Shown here: positions 51,199-61,247 of the stretch, in pieces
Layout: each line of letters starts with the position of its first letter
Numbering within the stretch: position 1 is the first letter of the stretch
Assembly: GCF_000721175.1 (NCBI RefSeq)
Contig: NZ_JOEZ01000030.1
Location: forward strand, 89,174 to 153,173
Origin: Streptomyces anulatus
GTDB lineage: Bacteria > Actinomycetota > Actinomycetes > Streptomycetales > Streptomycetaceae
DNA: 64,000 bases
Direction: 5' to 3'
Made by a program: the position numbers and the translations under genes
The notes under the pieces: model-generated
The model's database searches: none
Told to the model about the DNA's origin: nothing
What the model saw: only the letters and a program-made list of their open reading frames with translations

Positions 51199-51572
51199 TG
51201 CCCGGGCAGACAGCGCGGGCGGGTGTCGCCCCCGGTCGACCCGGGGTGTGCCCGCCCGCAGCTGCCTGCCGACGTGCGCCGACGTGCGCCGACAAGGCGT
51301 ACGTCCCGGTCGTGCTGCTCTGCCACTTTCCCACCCGATCGGGTGAGCGTCATCGCCGTCCGCCCCCGGCGGACTCACTCCGTCCGGGCGGTCCGCCGGC
51401 CATCCGACGCCCTGCGCCCCGCGTCCTCGGCCCCCGGTCGCCGGAGCGAGCCTCGCAAGCCCCGCCCCTGCGGTTTAATCATCCCGATATGCCCGATCTT
51501 GTGAAACGTCTTAGCCTGCTGACACTGCTCGGATAGTCGACAGCCGGCGCCGTCGGCGGAGGGCGAGCTTCC
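51199..51572. other. region upstream of glpF
   Basis: 374 bp without a supportable gene. The last 100 bp are relatively AT-rich (GGTTTAATCATCCCGATATG) and probably carry the glpFK promoter, but no clear -35/-10 pair or operator dyad could be fixed by eye. Confidence 0.4.
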
Positions 51573-52418
51573 ATGGCTGAGCTACGTAAGAAGTCCGGAC
51601 TGGTCGGCGAGTTGTCCGCCGAATTCGCGGGCACGATGATCCTCATCCTCTTCGGATGCGGTGTCGTGGCCCAGGTGGCGGCGGGCGGAGCCCTGACCGA
51701 TCCCCCCGGCGGGCTCGGGGACCACGACAGCATCGCCTGGGCGTGGGGGCTGGGCGTCACGCTCGGCGTCTATGTGGCGGCGCGGCTGAGCGGGGCGCAT
51801 ATCAATCCCGCGGTAACGCTCGCGCTGGCGGCGTTCAAGGGGTTCCCGTGGAGCAAGGTGGCTCCCTACGCGCTGGCGCAGACGGCCGGTGCGTTCGTGG
51901 CCGCGCTCCTCGTCCGCTGGAACTACAGCGAGGCACTGGCGAAGGCGGACCCCGGGCACACCATCAAGACGCAAGGGGTGTTCTCCACGCTGCCGGCCAA
52001 CGGCAACCCGGGCCTGCCCGTCCATGAGTGGGGCGCGTTCCGCGACCAGGTCATCGGCACCGCCATCCTGATGCTGCTGATCATGGCCGTCACGGACATG
52101 CTGAACACCCCGCCCGGCTCGAACATGGGCCCGTTCATCATCGGCCTGATCGTGGTCGCGATCGGCATGGCCTGGGGCACCAACGCGGGTTACGCGATCA
52201 ACCCGGCCCGCGACTTCGGCCCCCGGCTCGCGAGCTTCCTCACCGGCTACGGCGGTGCGTGGCGGGACCAGTACGGGAATCTCTACTTCTGGGTGCCCAT
52301 CCTGGGCCCGCTGGTCGGCGCCCTGCTGGGCGCGGGCTCCTACAAGGCCTTCGTCGGACGCTTCCTGCCGTCCGCCACACCCGAACCGCCGGGACGCGTC
52401 CCGGCATCCAAGGACTGA
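51573..52418 (+). CDS. glpF: MIP/aquaporin-family glycerol uptake facilitator
   Basis: 281 residues with six membrane segments and two half-helices bearing the NPA motifs HINPAVT (about 78) and INPARDFG (about 211). The Asp after the second NPA (NPARDFG) is typical of glycerol-conducting GlpF channels. It is followed by glpK after 27 bp, so glycerol uptake and phosphorylation are co-expressed. No gylR or glpD is adjacent, so this is probably a second glycerol locus. Confidence 0.92.
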   Translation: MAELRKKSGLVGELSAEFAGTMILILFGCGVVAQVAAGGALTDPPGGLGDHDSIAWAWGLGVTLGVYVAARLSGAHINPAVTLALAAFKGFPWSKVAPYALAQTAGAFVAALLVRWNYSEALAKADPGHTIKTQGVFSTLPANGNPGLPVHEWGAFRDQVIGTAILMLLIMAVTDMLNTPPGSNMGPFIIGLIVVAIGMAWGTNAGYAINPARDFGPRLASFLTGYGGAWRDQYGNLYFWVPILGPLVGALLGAGSYKAFVGRFLPSATPEPPGRVPASKD

Positions 52419-52445
52419 CGACACCGGCCGGAGAGGCGGCACATC

Positions 52446-53963
52446 ATGGCGGACTTCATCGGCGCGGTGGACCAGGGGACCACCAGCACCCGGTTCATGA
52501 TCTTCGATCACGGCGGCAACGAGGTCGCCAAGCACCAGCTGGAGCACGAGCAGATCCTCCCCCGCTCCGGCTGGGTGGAGCACGATCCCGTGGAGATCTG
52601 GGAGCGCACCAACTCGGTGATGCAGAACGCCCTGCGGCACGGCGGGCTTTCGCCGACCGACCTGGTGGCGATCGGGATCACCAACCAGCGCGAGACCACG
52701 GTGGTCTGGGACCCGCGCAACGGGCGGCCCTACTACAACGCGATCGTGTGGCAGGACACGCGTACCGACTCGATCGCGGCGAAGCTCGAACGCTCGGGGC
52801 AGGGCGAGGTCATCCGCCGCAAGGCCGGGCTTCCGCCGGCGACCTACTTCTCCGGCGGCAAGATCCAGTGGATCCTGGAGAACGTCGACGGCGTACGGGA
52901 AGCGGCGCAGGCCGGTCACGCGATCTTCGGCAACACGGACGCCTGGGTCCTGTGGAACCTGACCGGCGGCCCGAACGGCGGTATCCACGCCACCGACGTC
53001 ACCAACGCGAGCCGCACCATGCTGATGAACCTGGAGACCCTCGACTGGGACGAGGAACTCCTGGGCTTCTTCGACATCCCACGGGCGATGCTGCCGAAGA
53101 TCAACCCCTCTTCGCACCCGGAGGCCTACGGGTCCACCCGCACCTCCCGGCCGCTGAGCGCCGCCATTCCCGTCGGCGGTGTCCTCGGCGACCAGCAGGC
53201 GGCCACCGTCGGCCAGGTCTGCTTCGCCCCCGGCGAGGCCAAGAACACCTACGGGACCGGCAACTTCCTGGTGCTCACCACCGGCACCGAGCTGGTCCGC
53301 TCCGAGCACGGCCTCCTCACCACGGTGGCCTACCAGTTCGGCGACAGCCCGGTGGTCTACGCGCTGGAGGGATCCATCGCCGTCACCGGATCCGCGGTGC
53401 AGTGGCTGCGCGACCAGATGAAGATCATCAAGTCGGCGCCGGAGAGCGAGGAGCTGGCCCGGCGCGTCGAGGACAACGGCGGCATGTACTTCGTCCCCGC
53501 GTTCTCCGGCCTGTTCGCGCCGTACTGGCGTTCCGACGCCCGCGGCGCGATCGTCGGCCTGGCCAGGTACAACGACAACGCCCATCTGGCACGGGCCACT
53601 CTGGAAGCCATCTGCTACCAGAGCCGCGATGTGGTCGAGGCCATGGAGCAGGATTCCGGAGTCCATCTCGACGTGCTCAAGGTCGACGGCGGAGTCACCG
53701 CCAACGACCTCTGCATGCAGATCCAGTCCGATGTCCTGGGCGTCGAGGTCAGCCGTCCCGTCGTCGCCGAGACGACCGCTCTCGGCGCCGCCTACGCGGC
53801 GGGGCTCGCCACCGGTTTCTGGCAGAACACCGACGAGTTGCGCACCCAGTGGCACGAGTCGAAGCGCTGGTCGCCGCAGTGGTCCGAGGAGCAGCGCGCG
53901 CAGGGCTACGCGGGCTGGAAGAGGGCGGTGGAGCGCACCCTCGACTGGGTGAAGGTTCCCTGA
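52446..53963 (+). CDS. glpK: glycerol kinase
   Basis: 505 residues, the standard length. FGGY-kinase motifs are [13 protein letters not shown] (phosphate 1), [19 protein letters not shown], the catalytic-Asp region [14 protein letters not shown] and [19 protein letters not shown] near the end. It phosphorylates glycerol entering through the adjacent GlpF channel to sn-glycerol 3-phosphate. Confidence 0.96.
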   Translation: MADFIGAVDQGTTSTRFMIFDHGGNEVAKHQLEHEQILPRSGWVEHDPVEIWERTNSVMQNALRHGGLSPTDLVAIGITNQRETTVVWDPRNGRPYYNAIVWQDTRTDSIAAKLERSGQGEVIRRKAGLPPATYFSGGKIQWILENVDGVREAAQAGHAIFGNTDAWVLWNLTGGPNGGIHATDVTNASRTMLMNLETLDWDEELLGFFDIPRAMLPKINPSSHPEAYGSTRTSRPLSAAIPVGGVLGDQQAATVGQVCFAPGEAKNTYGTGNFLVLTTGTELVRSEHGLLTTVAYQFGDSPVVYALEGSIAVTGSAVQWLRDQMKIIKSAPESEELARRVEDNGGMYFVPAFSGLFAPYWRSDARGAIVGLARYNDNAHLARATLEAICYQSRDVVEAMEQDSGVHLDVLKVDGGVTANDLCMQIQSDVLGVEVSRPVVAETTALGAAYAAGLATGFWQNTDELRTQWHESKRWSPQWSEEQRAQGYAGWKRAVERTLDWVKVP

Positions 53964-54050
53964 CCGCTGCCTGCCCTCCTCCGGGCGGCGGCTCGGGGGC
54001 CTCGCATAGGTTGGCCGTCCCATCCGACGTACCACGACGAGGACCGGCCC

Positions 54051-54575
54051 ATGCCCAGCACCAGGATCCGCCTGATAGAGCCCGCCGACGCCGCCCCGAT
54101 CGCAGCGCACCGGGTGCGGGACGCCGAGGCCTTCCGGCCGTGGGAACCGGCCCAGCCGGCAGACTACTTCACCCCGGAGGGCCAGGCGGAACGGATCGAG
54201 GCGATGCTGGCCGGCCACCGGGCCGGCACGGTCTGGCCGGGTGTGGTGCTCGCCGACGGCCAGGTGATCGGGCAGGTCACCATCGGGGGAATCCTGCCGC
54301 AGCCGCATCTGCGCCGAGGCTCCGTCGGCTACTGGATCGCCTCCGTCGCCCAGAACCGAGGGCACGCCGGGAACGCGGTCGGGCTGGCCCTGCGGGTGAT
54401 GACGGACGAACTCGGCCTGCACCGCGCCGAGGCGTCCACCAACCTGGAGAACCTGCCCTCCCAACGGGTGCTGCGCCGCAACGGGTTCACCCCGTTCGGC
54501 GTCGCGCACTCCGCGATCCTTCTCGACGGGAGCTGGCGGGACGGACTCCTGTGGGAGCGGATCCTCGGCGACTGA
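54051..54575 (+). CDS. GNAT-family N-acetyltransferase (RimJ/RimL type)
   Basis: 174 residues. RIRLIEPADAAPIAAHRVRD, the acetyl-CoA contact region VGYWIASVAQNRGHAGNAVG and the HRAEASTNLENLPSQRVLRR block with NGF are typical of RimJ-like acetyltransferases acting on N-termini or small amines. It stands alone after glpK. Confidence 0.9.
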   Translation: MPSTRIRLIEPADAAPIAAHRVRDAEAFRPWEPAQPADYFTPEGQAERIEAMLAGHRAGTVWPGVVLADGQVIGQVTIGGILPQPHLRRGSVGYWIASVAQNRGHAGNAVGLALRVMTDELGLHRAEASTNLENLPSQRVLRRNGFTPFGVAHSAILLDGSWRDGLLWERILGD

Positions 54576-54599
54576 CCCGGTCGGGATCCGCCGGGCGCA

Positions 54600-55110
54600 C
54601 CCTGGAAGCCCCGGCGGGACTCCCGGACCAGCGGCACCATCAGGTACGCCCGCCGAAGCACGCCGTGACCGCGCCGGTCGGCAGCACCACGTCCTCGATC
54701 GCGTGCTGGGCCGCGATGATGAGCCGGAAGCCCCGCACACCCCGCCGGAACGCCGGCAGATACACCGCGCGCGGTGACGAGCCGGCCGGCGAGCGCGCCC
54801 GCCGCGAGCGCCGGGTACCTGCGCGCGCCCGCGAGCAGGGTGCGGACGGCTCCGGGGCAGGAGCCGGTGGTGAAGCCGATGACGTCGGCTCTGCCGAGCG
54901 GGTTGCGGGTCAGGGACTGGAAGACCGCGCCACTCACGGCGAGGGCGGCGACGAACGGTACGGCGGCGACGACGCGCGGTGCCCGCCGTTCCAGGACGAC
55001 GGTGTGGACGCAGTTCCTCGTTGTGCCGGACAGGGCCGCGGTCAGGTCGCCGAGGCTCAGCGGGTGGCTTCCGAGTGTGAACGCCCGCAGGGCCAGGCGA
55101 CCGGATGCCG
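54600..55110 (-). pseudogene. FecCD-family iron-siderophore ABC permease remnant
   Basis: AVSGAVFQSLTRNPLGRADV followed by IGFTTGSCPGAV is the FecCD signature after TM2. The frame then shifts to YLPAFRRGVRGFRLI, and the sequence jumps to the family's C-terminus AAQHAIEDVVLPTGAVTACF and, after another shift, VPLVRESRRG. So the centre is deleted and at least two frameshifts are present. The N-terminal membrane helix is lost where the kinase gene ends. Confidence 0.75.
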
Positions 55111-55125
55111 GAGCGCCGGGGTCGG

Positions 55126-57390
55126 TCAGCCCGGCTTCGGCGGCCGCTGCGCGTCGAAGGCGAAGAGGGTGTTCGTGGCGGCGGCCACGAACACCGCCCG
55201 CCCCGCGACGGTCACGCGGGGGCTCGCGTCCTGTTCACCCGTCAGACCGTCGGTCCGGGGATCCGTCGTCCACAGCGGTGTGCCGTCGCGCGGCGACAGC
55301 GCGACCACCCGGCCGGTGGCCGAGCTGAAGTACAACGCGTCGGGTCCCGCCGTCGGTCCCGACGCGCCCTCCACGCCCGTCTGCCGCGACCATTTCCTAC
55401 CTCCGGTCGCGGAGTCGAGCGCCGTCACGAGGCCGGCCTGCCCGCTCACGTAGACGGTGTCGCCCGCCATGCCGGACGTGCCCTCGTACACCTGGCCGAA
55501 CCGGGAGTACGTGACCTTCCGCGAGGCCGGGTCGACCCGCGCCACCCCGTCGTAGCCGGCCGGCGACACTCCCTCGTAGTGCTTCGAGAGGAGTACGAGC
55601 CTGCCGTCGGCGACGCCCATCGGCACGACGGGGCCGTTGACCGCGATGGGCTCGCCCGGTGTCCCGGAGGCGAGGTCGAGCGTGGCCAGGGTGGGACGGC
55701 GTACCTGCACGTCGTCCATCTCCGCGTCCGTCGCGCACATGGCGAGGAGCCGCGGGCCGGCCGGGACGGGGGCGCACTGCGTGCCCGCGGGGAACGGCGT
55801 CGTCCAGGTGACCTCGCCGCTGTGCGCGTCCCGGGCCTCGAAGCGGGAGTTGGAGGCGTCGACCGTCACCACGGCGGAGCCGACCACGACGGCGTCCCGG
55901 GACCGGCCCGTGACGGCCGTCGACTGGGCGCCGGACGGCGCGGACCACAGCTCCCGGCCGCTGTCCGCGTCGAGGGCCACCACCTCGCTGCTCGGGTCCT
56001 GCGGGGCGTGCTGGGCGGCGAAGCGGTAGCCGAGCACGGTGTCGTCGGTGGCGCCCACCAGGTGCATGCCCTGGACGGGGACGCCCGGACTCTTCGCCGT
56101 CCACACCCGCGATCCGTCCCGGGCGCTGATACGGGCCGCGACAACGCCGCCGCCCCCGCAGAACAGCGCGTCGCCCCGCGCCAGACAGCGCAGCTCGTCG
56201 GGGATGTCCTCGCGGCCGCCCAGCACGGTTCTGCTCCACGGCTCGAAGCCCTTCGGCAGTGCGCCGCCCGGCGACGCCGCAGCGCTGGGGCCGGTGTCTC
56301 CGCCACCGTGGTCCGGGCCGCCGTCCGCCCCGAAGCCGCCCGTCGTCAGCGCGGCCACTCCCCCGCCGATCGCCGCCACCGCGACCGCCGCGGCGAGCAC
56401 GGGCCGCCACCGGCGACGCAGACGGCCGCCGATCGCGGTACCGGTGCTCCCTGTGCCGGAACCGGCCGGGGCGGCCCGGTCCCGGGAAGTCCGCTCCGGG
56501 GTGTCGCCCGTCGCGAGGTGATGCTGGGTGATCATGTCGCGGGTGTGGCCCGCACCCGGCCCACCGGTTCCGGTGCCGCCCAGTTCGGCCGGCAGGTCCC
56601 GCAGCAGCACGAGGAGCTCGTCCGCGGAGGGGCGCCCCTCGGGCTCCTTGTCCAGGCACGGCTCGACGACCGCTCGCAGAGCCGCCGGCACCGCGCCCAG
56701 CGACGGCTCCTCGTGCACCACCTGGTAGGCCGTCATGTAGGGGCTGTCCGCGTCGAAGGGCCCGTGACCCGTCGCCGCGTACACCAGGAGCGTTCCCAGC
56801 GAGAAGACGTCGGACCGCGGCCCCACACCGCGTGGCGCCTGCAACTGTTCGGGCGACATGAAGGGCGGTGTGCCGATGACCCGCCCGGTCATCGTCAGTG
56901 TCTGCTGGTCCACGGCGCGCGAGATGCCGAAATCGATGACGCGGGGGCCCTCGGGCGAGAGCATGACGTTCGAGGGCTTCAGATCGCGGTGGACGACGCC
57001 CACCCGGTGGATGTCGCGCAGGGCCTCCGCCAGCCCGATGGCGAGCCTCCTCAGCTCCGCCCCGTCCAGCGGGCCCTGTTCGGCGATGCGCTGGGCGAGC
57101 GTGGGCCCTTCGACGTAGGTCGTCGCCATCCACGGCTGCTCGGCCTCGGGAGCGGCGTCGACCACGGCGGCGGTGAACGCGCCGCTCACCCGCCGCGCGG
57201 CAGCCACCTCCTGCCGGAAGCGGATGCGGAACTCGTCGTCCCCCGCGTACTGCTGATGGATCAGCTTGATCGCGACAGGCCGACCCGAACTCGTACGGGC
57301 CAGAAAGACCGTGCCCATGCCACCCGAACCGAGCCGTTTTTCCAGCGGATAACCGCCGATCTCGGCTGGATCACCTCCGCGCAGCGACAC
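55126..57390 (-). CDS. membrane Ser/Thr protein kinase with extracellular PQQ-like beta-propeller
   Basis: 754 residues. Kinase domain about 12-270: glycine loop LGSGGMGTVFLA, Lys42 in AIKLIH, HRDLKPSN (Asp136), DFG at 153-155. A Ser/Pro/Gly linker precedes one transmembrane helix at about 335-355 (RRWRPVLAAAVAVAAIGGGV). The exterior part is a PQQ-repeat propeller (GRELWSAPSGAQSTAV, TGGRKWSRQTGVEG, GTPLWTTDPRTDG). This is a PknB-type receptor kinase; the propeller would bind the signal. The target is unknown. Confidence 0.93.
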   Translation of the reverse strand: MSLRGGDPAEIGGYPLEKRLGSGGMGTVFLARTSSGRPVAIKLIHQQYAGDDEFRIRFRQEVAAARRVSGAFTAAVVDAAPEAEQPWMATTYVEGPTLAQRIAEQGPLDGAELRRLAIGLAEALRDIHRVGVVHRDLKPSNVMLSPEGPRVIDFGISRAVDQQTLTMTGRVIGTPPFMSPEQLQAPRGVGPRSDVFSLGTLLVYAATGHGPFDADSPYMTAYQVVHEEPSLGAVPAALRAVVEPCLDKEPEGRPSADELLVLLRDLPAELGGTGTGGPGAGHTRDMITQHHLATGDTPERTSRDRAAPAGSGTGSTGTAIGGRLRRRWRPVLAAAVAVAAIGGGVAALTTGGFGADGGPDHGGGDTGPSAAASPGGALPKGFEPWSRTVLGGREDIPDELRCLARGDALFCGGGGVVAARISARDGSRVWTAKSPGVPVQGMHLVGATDDTVLGYRFAAQHAPQDPSSEVVALDADSGRELWSAPSGAQSTAVTGRSRDAVVVGSAVVTVDASNSRFEARDAHSGEVTWTTPFPAGTQCAPVPAGPRLLAMCATDAEMDDVQVRRPTLATLDLASGTPGEPIAVNGPVVPMGVADGRLVLLSKHYEGVSPAGYDGVARVDPASRKVTYSRFGQVYEGTSGMAGDTVYVSGQAGLVTALDSATGGRKWSRQTGVEGASGPTAGPDALYFSSATGRVVALSPRDGTPLWTTDPRTDGLTGEQDASPRVTVAGRAVFVAAATNTLFAFDAQRPPKPG

Positions 57391-57510
57391 TCTTCCCGAC
57401 CTCCCGTCACCCGTGTGTCCGTGCCACCACGGGCCTGCTCATCCGTCCTGCGCACAAACTAGCCGCAGGGCGGTACGGCGGAGCGAAGCGGGTGACGCAC
57501 AGGGACGTTC

Positions 57511-58503
57511 TCACCCTCGGCGGTCGGCTTTCGGAACGTAGTGCTGGGGCAGCCCGCGCCGCTCCGCGGGCGGGAGGTTCCGGGCAGGTGTCTCCACCGG
57601 GCCCGGTGCCGACCGGCCCCGTTCGCGGTCCCAGCCCGCGCGGGCGCGCGGGTGGAAGCGGTGTCGCTCGGGAACGCGTTGCCAGGCGTGGTGCACCAAC
57701 AGGCCCAGCTTGCGCAGCAGCCACTCGTCGTGGGGCGTCCAGCGAAGGCCGAGGCGTTCGCGTACGGCCTGCGGATACACGCCGACCGTGATCCACAGCG
57801 TCAGCCGGACGATCGGGATGCGGACGAGGGCCCACAGCGGCGACGGCAGCAGCCGCAGGAGGGGCGGTCTGGCGATACGGCGCATGTTCAGGACGTCCCG
57901 TGTCGGACGGTTGTCCTCCAGGACGTCGGCGCACATGTGGTCCCAGTACCGCTGGAACTCCTCCCAGGTGCGGGGAACGGGTTTCATCGAGAGGCCGTAC
58001 AGCGCGTACCAGCGGACGTGCTCGTCGAAGAGCGTGTGCCGCTGCGCTTCGGTGAGGCCGCCGCCGAAACGCTCGGCCACCTGGACGGTCAGCATGAAGA
58101 ACGTGGCGTGCGCCCAGTAGAACGTGCCCGGGTTGAGCGCGTGGTACGGGCGCCCGTGCTCGTCGACCCCGCTGATCGAGGCGTGGTAGCCGCGCACCTC
58201 GCGGGCGGTCCGGGCGGCGAGCGGGCCGTCGTAGACCACTCCCCCGATGGGGTACAGCGAGCGGAAGAGGCGCTCCCAGCGCTCCTCGAAGAAGCGCGAG
58301 TGCTCGGCGACGCCCGCGCCCAGCTCGGGGTGCATGTTCTGCATCGATCCTGCCCAGGGCGCGAGGAGGAGACCTCGCCAGTCGCCGAACCACCGCCAGG
58401 TGAGGGAGTCGGGGCCGAGGGGCTCGGCGGTTCTCGGGCCGGTCGGGTCCGGTCCTGTGTGGTCCGGTCCGTTCGGGTCCGGTCCATGAGCTGACGCTGT
58501 CAC
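57511..58503 (-). CDS. oxygenase MpaB family protein (DUF2236)
   Basis: 330 residues from GTG 58503, chosen because GGAGG lies five bases upstream; a longer ATG-initiated form has no ribosome site. The N-terminus is a GPDPNGP-type repeat of low complexity. The core has WRWFGDWRGLLLAPWAGSMQ, NMHPELGAGV, HALNPGTFYWAHATFFMLT and YWDHMCADVLEDN, typical of the DUF2236/latex-clearing-protein-like haem oxygenase family. The substrate is unknown. It diverges from a TetR gene across two operators. Confidence 0.88.
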   Translation of the reverse strand: MTASAHGPDPNGPDHTGPDPTGPRTAEPLGPDSLTWRWFGDWRGLLLAPWAGSMQNMHPELGAGVAEHSRFFEERWERLFRSLYPIGGVVYDGPLAARTAREVRGYHASISGVDEHGRPYHALNPGTFYWAHATFFMLTVQVAERFGGGLTEAQRHTLFDEHVRWYALYGLSMKPVPRTWEEFQRYWDHMCADVLEDNRPTRDVLNMRRIARPPLLRLLPSPLWALVRIPIVRLTLWITVGVYPQAVRERLGLRWTPHDEWLLRKLGLLVHHAWQRVPERHRFHPRARAGWDRERGRSAPGPVETPARNLPPAERRGLPQHYVPKADRRG

Positions 58504-58551
58504 GTGTACCTCCGCTGGGGGATCTCCGTTGCGAGGCCGTCGAGAGCAATC

Positions 58552-58597
58552 TGATGACACCTGTCCTCAGGTTAGAATGTGGGGACACCTGTCGTCA
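58552..58597. promoter_or_regulatory. tandem TetR operators between mpaB and tetR
   Basis: TGATGACACCTGTCCTCA (58552-58569) and TGGGGACACCTGTCGTCA (58580-58597) share a GACA-CC-TGTC dyad and are spaced 28 bp centre to centre, in the same orientation. Confidence 0.75.
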
Positions 58598-58646
58598 ATT
58601 GGGTCGACAGGAGAAGTGGCGTCAACGGAGAACGGGAGAATTGGAG

Positions 58647-59243
58647 TTGGCGGAACGGAGCTGGGGCGGGACCAAGCTCGCCGATCGTCGCGCCGCCCGT
58701 CGGCAGACCCTCCTGGACGTCGCCGAGCGCCTGGCCGGCGAGGAGGGGTGCGCGGCCGTCACGGTCCGGTCCGTCTGCAGAGAGGCGCGCCTGACCGACC
58801 GCTACTTCTACGAGAGCTTCACCGGCCGCGACGACCTGCTCCTCGCCGCCTTCGAACGCGTCGCCGACGAGGCCAGGAAGGCTCTGGAGGAAGCCGTGGC
58901 GCTCAGCGTCCCGCAGCGCGAGGTCCGGGCCCGGGCCGCCGTCTCCGCCTTCGTCGCCCTGGTCCTGGACGCGCCGCACAAGGGCCGCCTGCTGCTCCTG
59001 GAGCCCTTCGCCGACCCGGCTCTGGGGGCCCACAGCCACCGGCTCATGCCGGTGTTCACCGACCTCGTCGGCGGCCAGCTCTCCGGGACGGGGGACGACA
59101 TCGACCGCCGCATGGCCGCGCACGCCCTGGTCGGCGGCCTGGCGAACCTCTTCGCGGGGTGGCTGCACGGCACGCTCGATGTGCCGCGCGAGCGACTGGA
59201 GTCGCACTGCGTGGAACTGGTGCTCGCGGCGACCCGGGAGTAG
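58647..59243 (+). CDS. TetR-family transcriptional regulator
   Basis: 198 residues from TTG 58647 (GGAG eight bases upstream; TTG 58641 is an alternative). The HTH is at about 12-58 (RQTLLDVAERLAGEEGCAAV, RSVCREARLTDRYFYESFTG). The C-terminal half is an all-helical ligand domain. It diverges from the MpaB-type oxygenase gene across tandem operators and is its likely repressor. Confidence 0.9.
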   Translation: MAERSWGGTKLADRRAARRQTLLDVAERLAGEEGCAAVTVRSVCREARLTDRYFYESFTGRDDLLLAAFERVADEARKALEEAVALSVPQREVRARAAVSAFVALVLDAPHKGRLLLLEPFADPALGAHSHRLMPVFTDLVGGQLSGTGDDIDRRMAAHALVGGLANLFAGWLHGTLDVPRERLESHCVELVLAATRE

Positions 59244-59285
59244 TGGGCGACGAGGAGTGAGCCGTACGGCGGCCGGGGCGCCGGG

Positions 59286-61247
59286 TCAGCCCACCAGGTC
59301 CGGGGCGCGCAGCATTTCGGACGGGATGCCCCAGGCGTCGACGAGGTCGCCCGCGAGGGGCCGGACCTTGCGGCAGAGCCCGTTCACCTCACGGCTGATC
59401 GCCTTGGAGCGCTGTACGGTCAGCCGGCCGTGCTCCATGAACCACGCCCGGTCCGCCTCGATCGTCGACAGGGCGAACAGGTCGCACAGCAGGCCCAGCG
59501 CGACCTTGTTGCCGCCGTCGGGCAGCGCACGCACCCGCTCGACGAACGCTTCCAGCACCAGCCGCTCCACATGTGCGTGGGCGACGGCGATGACGTGGTC
59601 CTGCACCTGGGAAAAGACGACGCCGGGATCGCGCTTCTGGTCGATCCCGCGCTTGAGTCTGCGGGCCAGCCCGGCGAGCATGTGCTCCTCGCGGTAGCGG
59701 ACCATGGCGAGCTGGTACTCCGAGTCGAGCAGACCGGCTTCCTGGTCCCACTCGTCACCGCCCGGCAGCAGATCACGTACCCGTTCGAGCAGTTTGTGGG
59801 CCGACGTCTTCTCGATGACCGTCTCGACGGCGAGGTTGGTGACGTACCGGACCATGCCCAGCTGGTCCAGGTCCTCGAACTCGCTCGCGTAGTGGGTGAG
59901 CAGGCCCTTGGCGACGAGCTGCAACAGGACGTGGTTGTCGCCCTCGAAGGTGGTGAAGATGTCGCTGTCGGCCTTGAGAGCGGCGAACCGGTTCACCGCG
60001 AGATAGCCGGCGCCACCGCACGCCTCGCGGCACTCCTGGACCACCCGGGTGGCGTGCCACGTACCGAGCGCCTTGGTCCCGGCGGCCCGCGACTCCAGCA
60101 GTCGCCGTGCCTGTGGGTCGTCCCCGGTGCCGGAGAATACGTCGTGCAGTTGTGTACGCACGACGTCCTGCGCGAAGTGCAGCGCGTACGTACGGGCGAT
60201 GAGCGGCAGCAGGCGGCGCTGATGCAGTCCGTAGTCGAGGAGCAGTTGCTCGTCGCCCTGGGAGCTCGCCGGGAACTGCCGGCGCCGCAGCGCGTACTTC
60301 GTGGCGACCGCGAGAGCGACCTTGGCGCTGCTCACTCCGGCGCCACCGACGCTGACCCGGCCCTGCACCAGGGTGCCGAGCATGGTGAAGAAGCGGCGGT
60401 CCGGGTTGTCGATCGGGCTCGTGTACACGCCTTCCGGGGTGACGTCGGCGAAGCGGTTCAGCAGCGCTTCGCGAGGCACCCGCACCCCGTCGAACCGGAT
60501 ACGCCCGTTGTCCACACCGTTGAGACCCATCTTGCGGCCGTCGTCCTCGATGTCGACGCCGGGCGCCACCTCGCCGCCGACCCGGATCGGCACGACGAAC
60601 GCGTGTACGCCCTCGGGCTTCCCGCCCACCTCCAGCTGGGCGAAGACGACCGCCACTTCGCCGTGGCGGGCCGCGTTGCCGATGTAGTCCTTGCGCGCCT
60701 GCTCGCCCTCGGTGGTGATGACGAACTCCTGTGCGGCGGCGTCGTACCGCGCGACGGTGCCGAGCGCCTGCACGTTCGACCCGTGCCCGGTCTCGGTCAT
60801 CGCGAAGCATCCCATCAGCTTCCCGGTGACCAGGTCCGGCAGATAGGCGTCGTGGTGGCGTACGGTGCCCAGATGCAGGATCGCGCCGCCGAAGAGCCCG
60901 AACTGCACACCGACCTTCACCAGCACCGACAGGTCACCGAAGGCGAGCGTCTCGAACGCGGCGATCGAGGCCCCGATGTCATCGCCTCCGCCGTACCGCC
61001 TCGGGAAACCCATGCCGGTCTGACCCGTCGCCGCCATCTCGACCACGCGTTCGCGCACCCGCTCACGGAACGTGTCGATGTCGAGCTCGTCGGCCTCCTC
61101 GAGAACCGAGGCGTGCGTCACCAGGTTGGCCCGGACCAGGTCGCGGACCTCGGCGTACTCGCCGTCGAGCAGCTCGGTCAGCGCCCGGACGTCGACCTCC
61201 GGCTGTACGTATCCGGCGTGAGCGGCAGTCGTTTCGTCAGTGGTCAT
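59286..61247 (-). CDS. acyl-CoA dehydrogenase/oxidase family protein
   Basis: 653 residues. FAMTETGHGSNVQALGTVA, the flavin region (RKDYIGNAARHGEVAVVFA) and IEDDGRKMGLNGVDNGRIRF are typical of acyl-CoA oxidase-like members. A C-terminal helical extension (ECREACGGAGYLAVNRFAAL, TFEGDNHVLLQLVAKGLL) completes the ACOX form. It would oxidise long-chain or unusual acyl-CoA. It converges with the TetR gene. Confidence 0.9.
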   Translation of the reverse strand: MTTDETTAAHAGYVQPEVDVRALTELLDGEYAEVRDLVRANLVTHASVLEEADELDIDTFRERVRERVVEMAATGQTGMGFPRRYGGGDDIGASIAAFETLAFGDLSVLVKVGVQFGLFGGAILHLGTVRHHDAYLPDLVTGKLMGCFAMTETGHGSNVQALGTVARYDAAAQEFVITTEGEQARKDYIGNAARHGEVAVVFAQLEVGGKPEGVHAFVVPIRVGGEVAPGVDIEDDGRKMGLNGVDNGRIRFDGVRVPREALLNRFADVTPEGVYTSPIDNPDRRFFTMLGTLVQGRVSVGGAGVSSAKVALAVATKYALRRRQFPASSQGDEQLLLDYGLHQRRLLPLIARTYALHFAQDVVRTQLHDVFSGTGDDPQARRLLESRAAGTKALGTWHATRVVQECREACGGAGYLAVNRFAALKADSDIFTTFEGDNHVLLQLVAKGLLTHYASEFEDLDQLGMVRYVTNLAVETVIEKTSAHKLLERVRDLLPGGDEWDQEAGLLDSEYQLAMVRYREEHMLAGLARRLKRGIDQKRDPGVVFSQVQDHVIAVAHAHVERLVLEAFVERVRALPDGGNKVALGLLCDLFALSTIEADRAWFMEHGRLTVQRSKAISREVNGLCRKVRPLAGDLVDAWGIPSEMLRAPDLVG

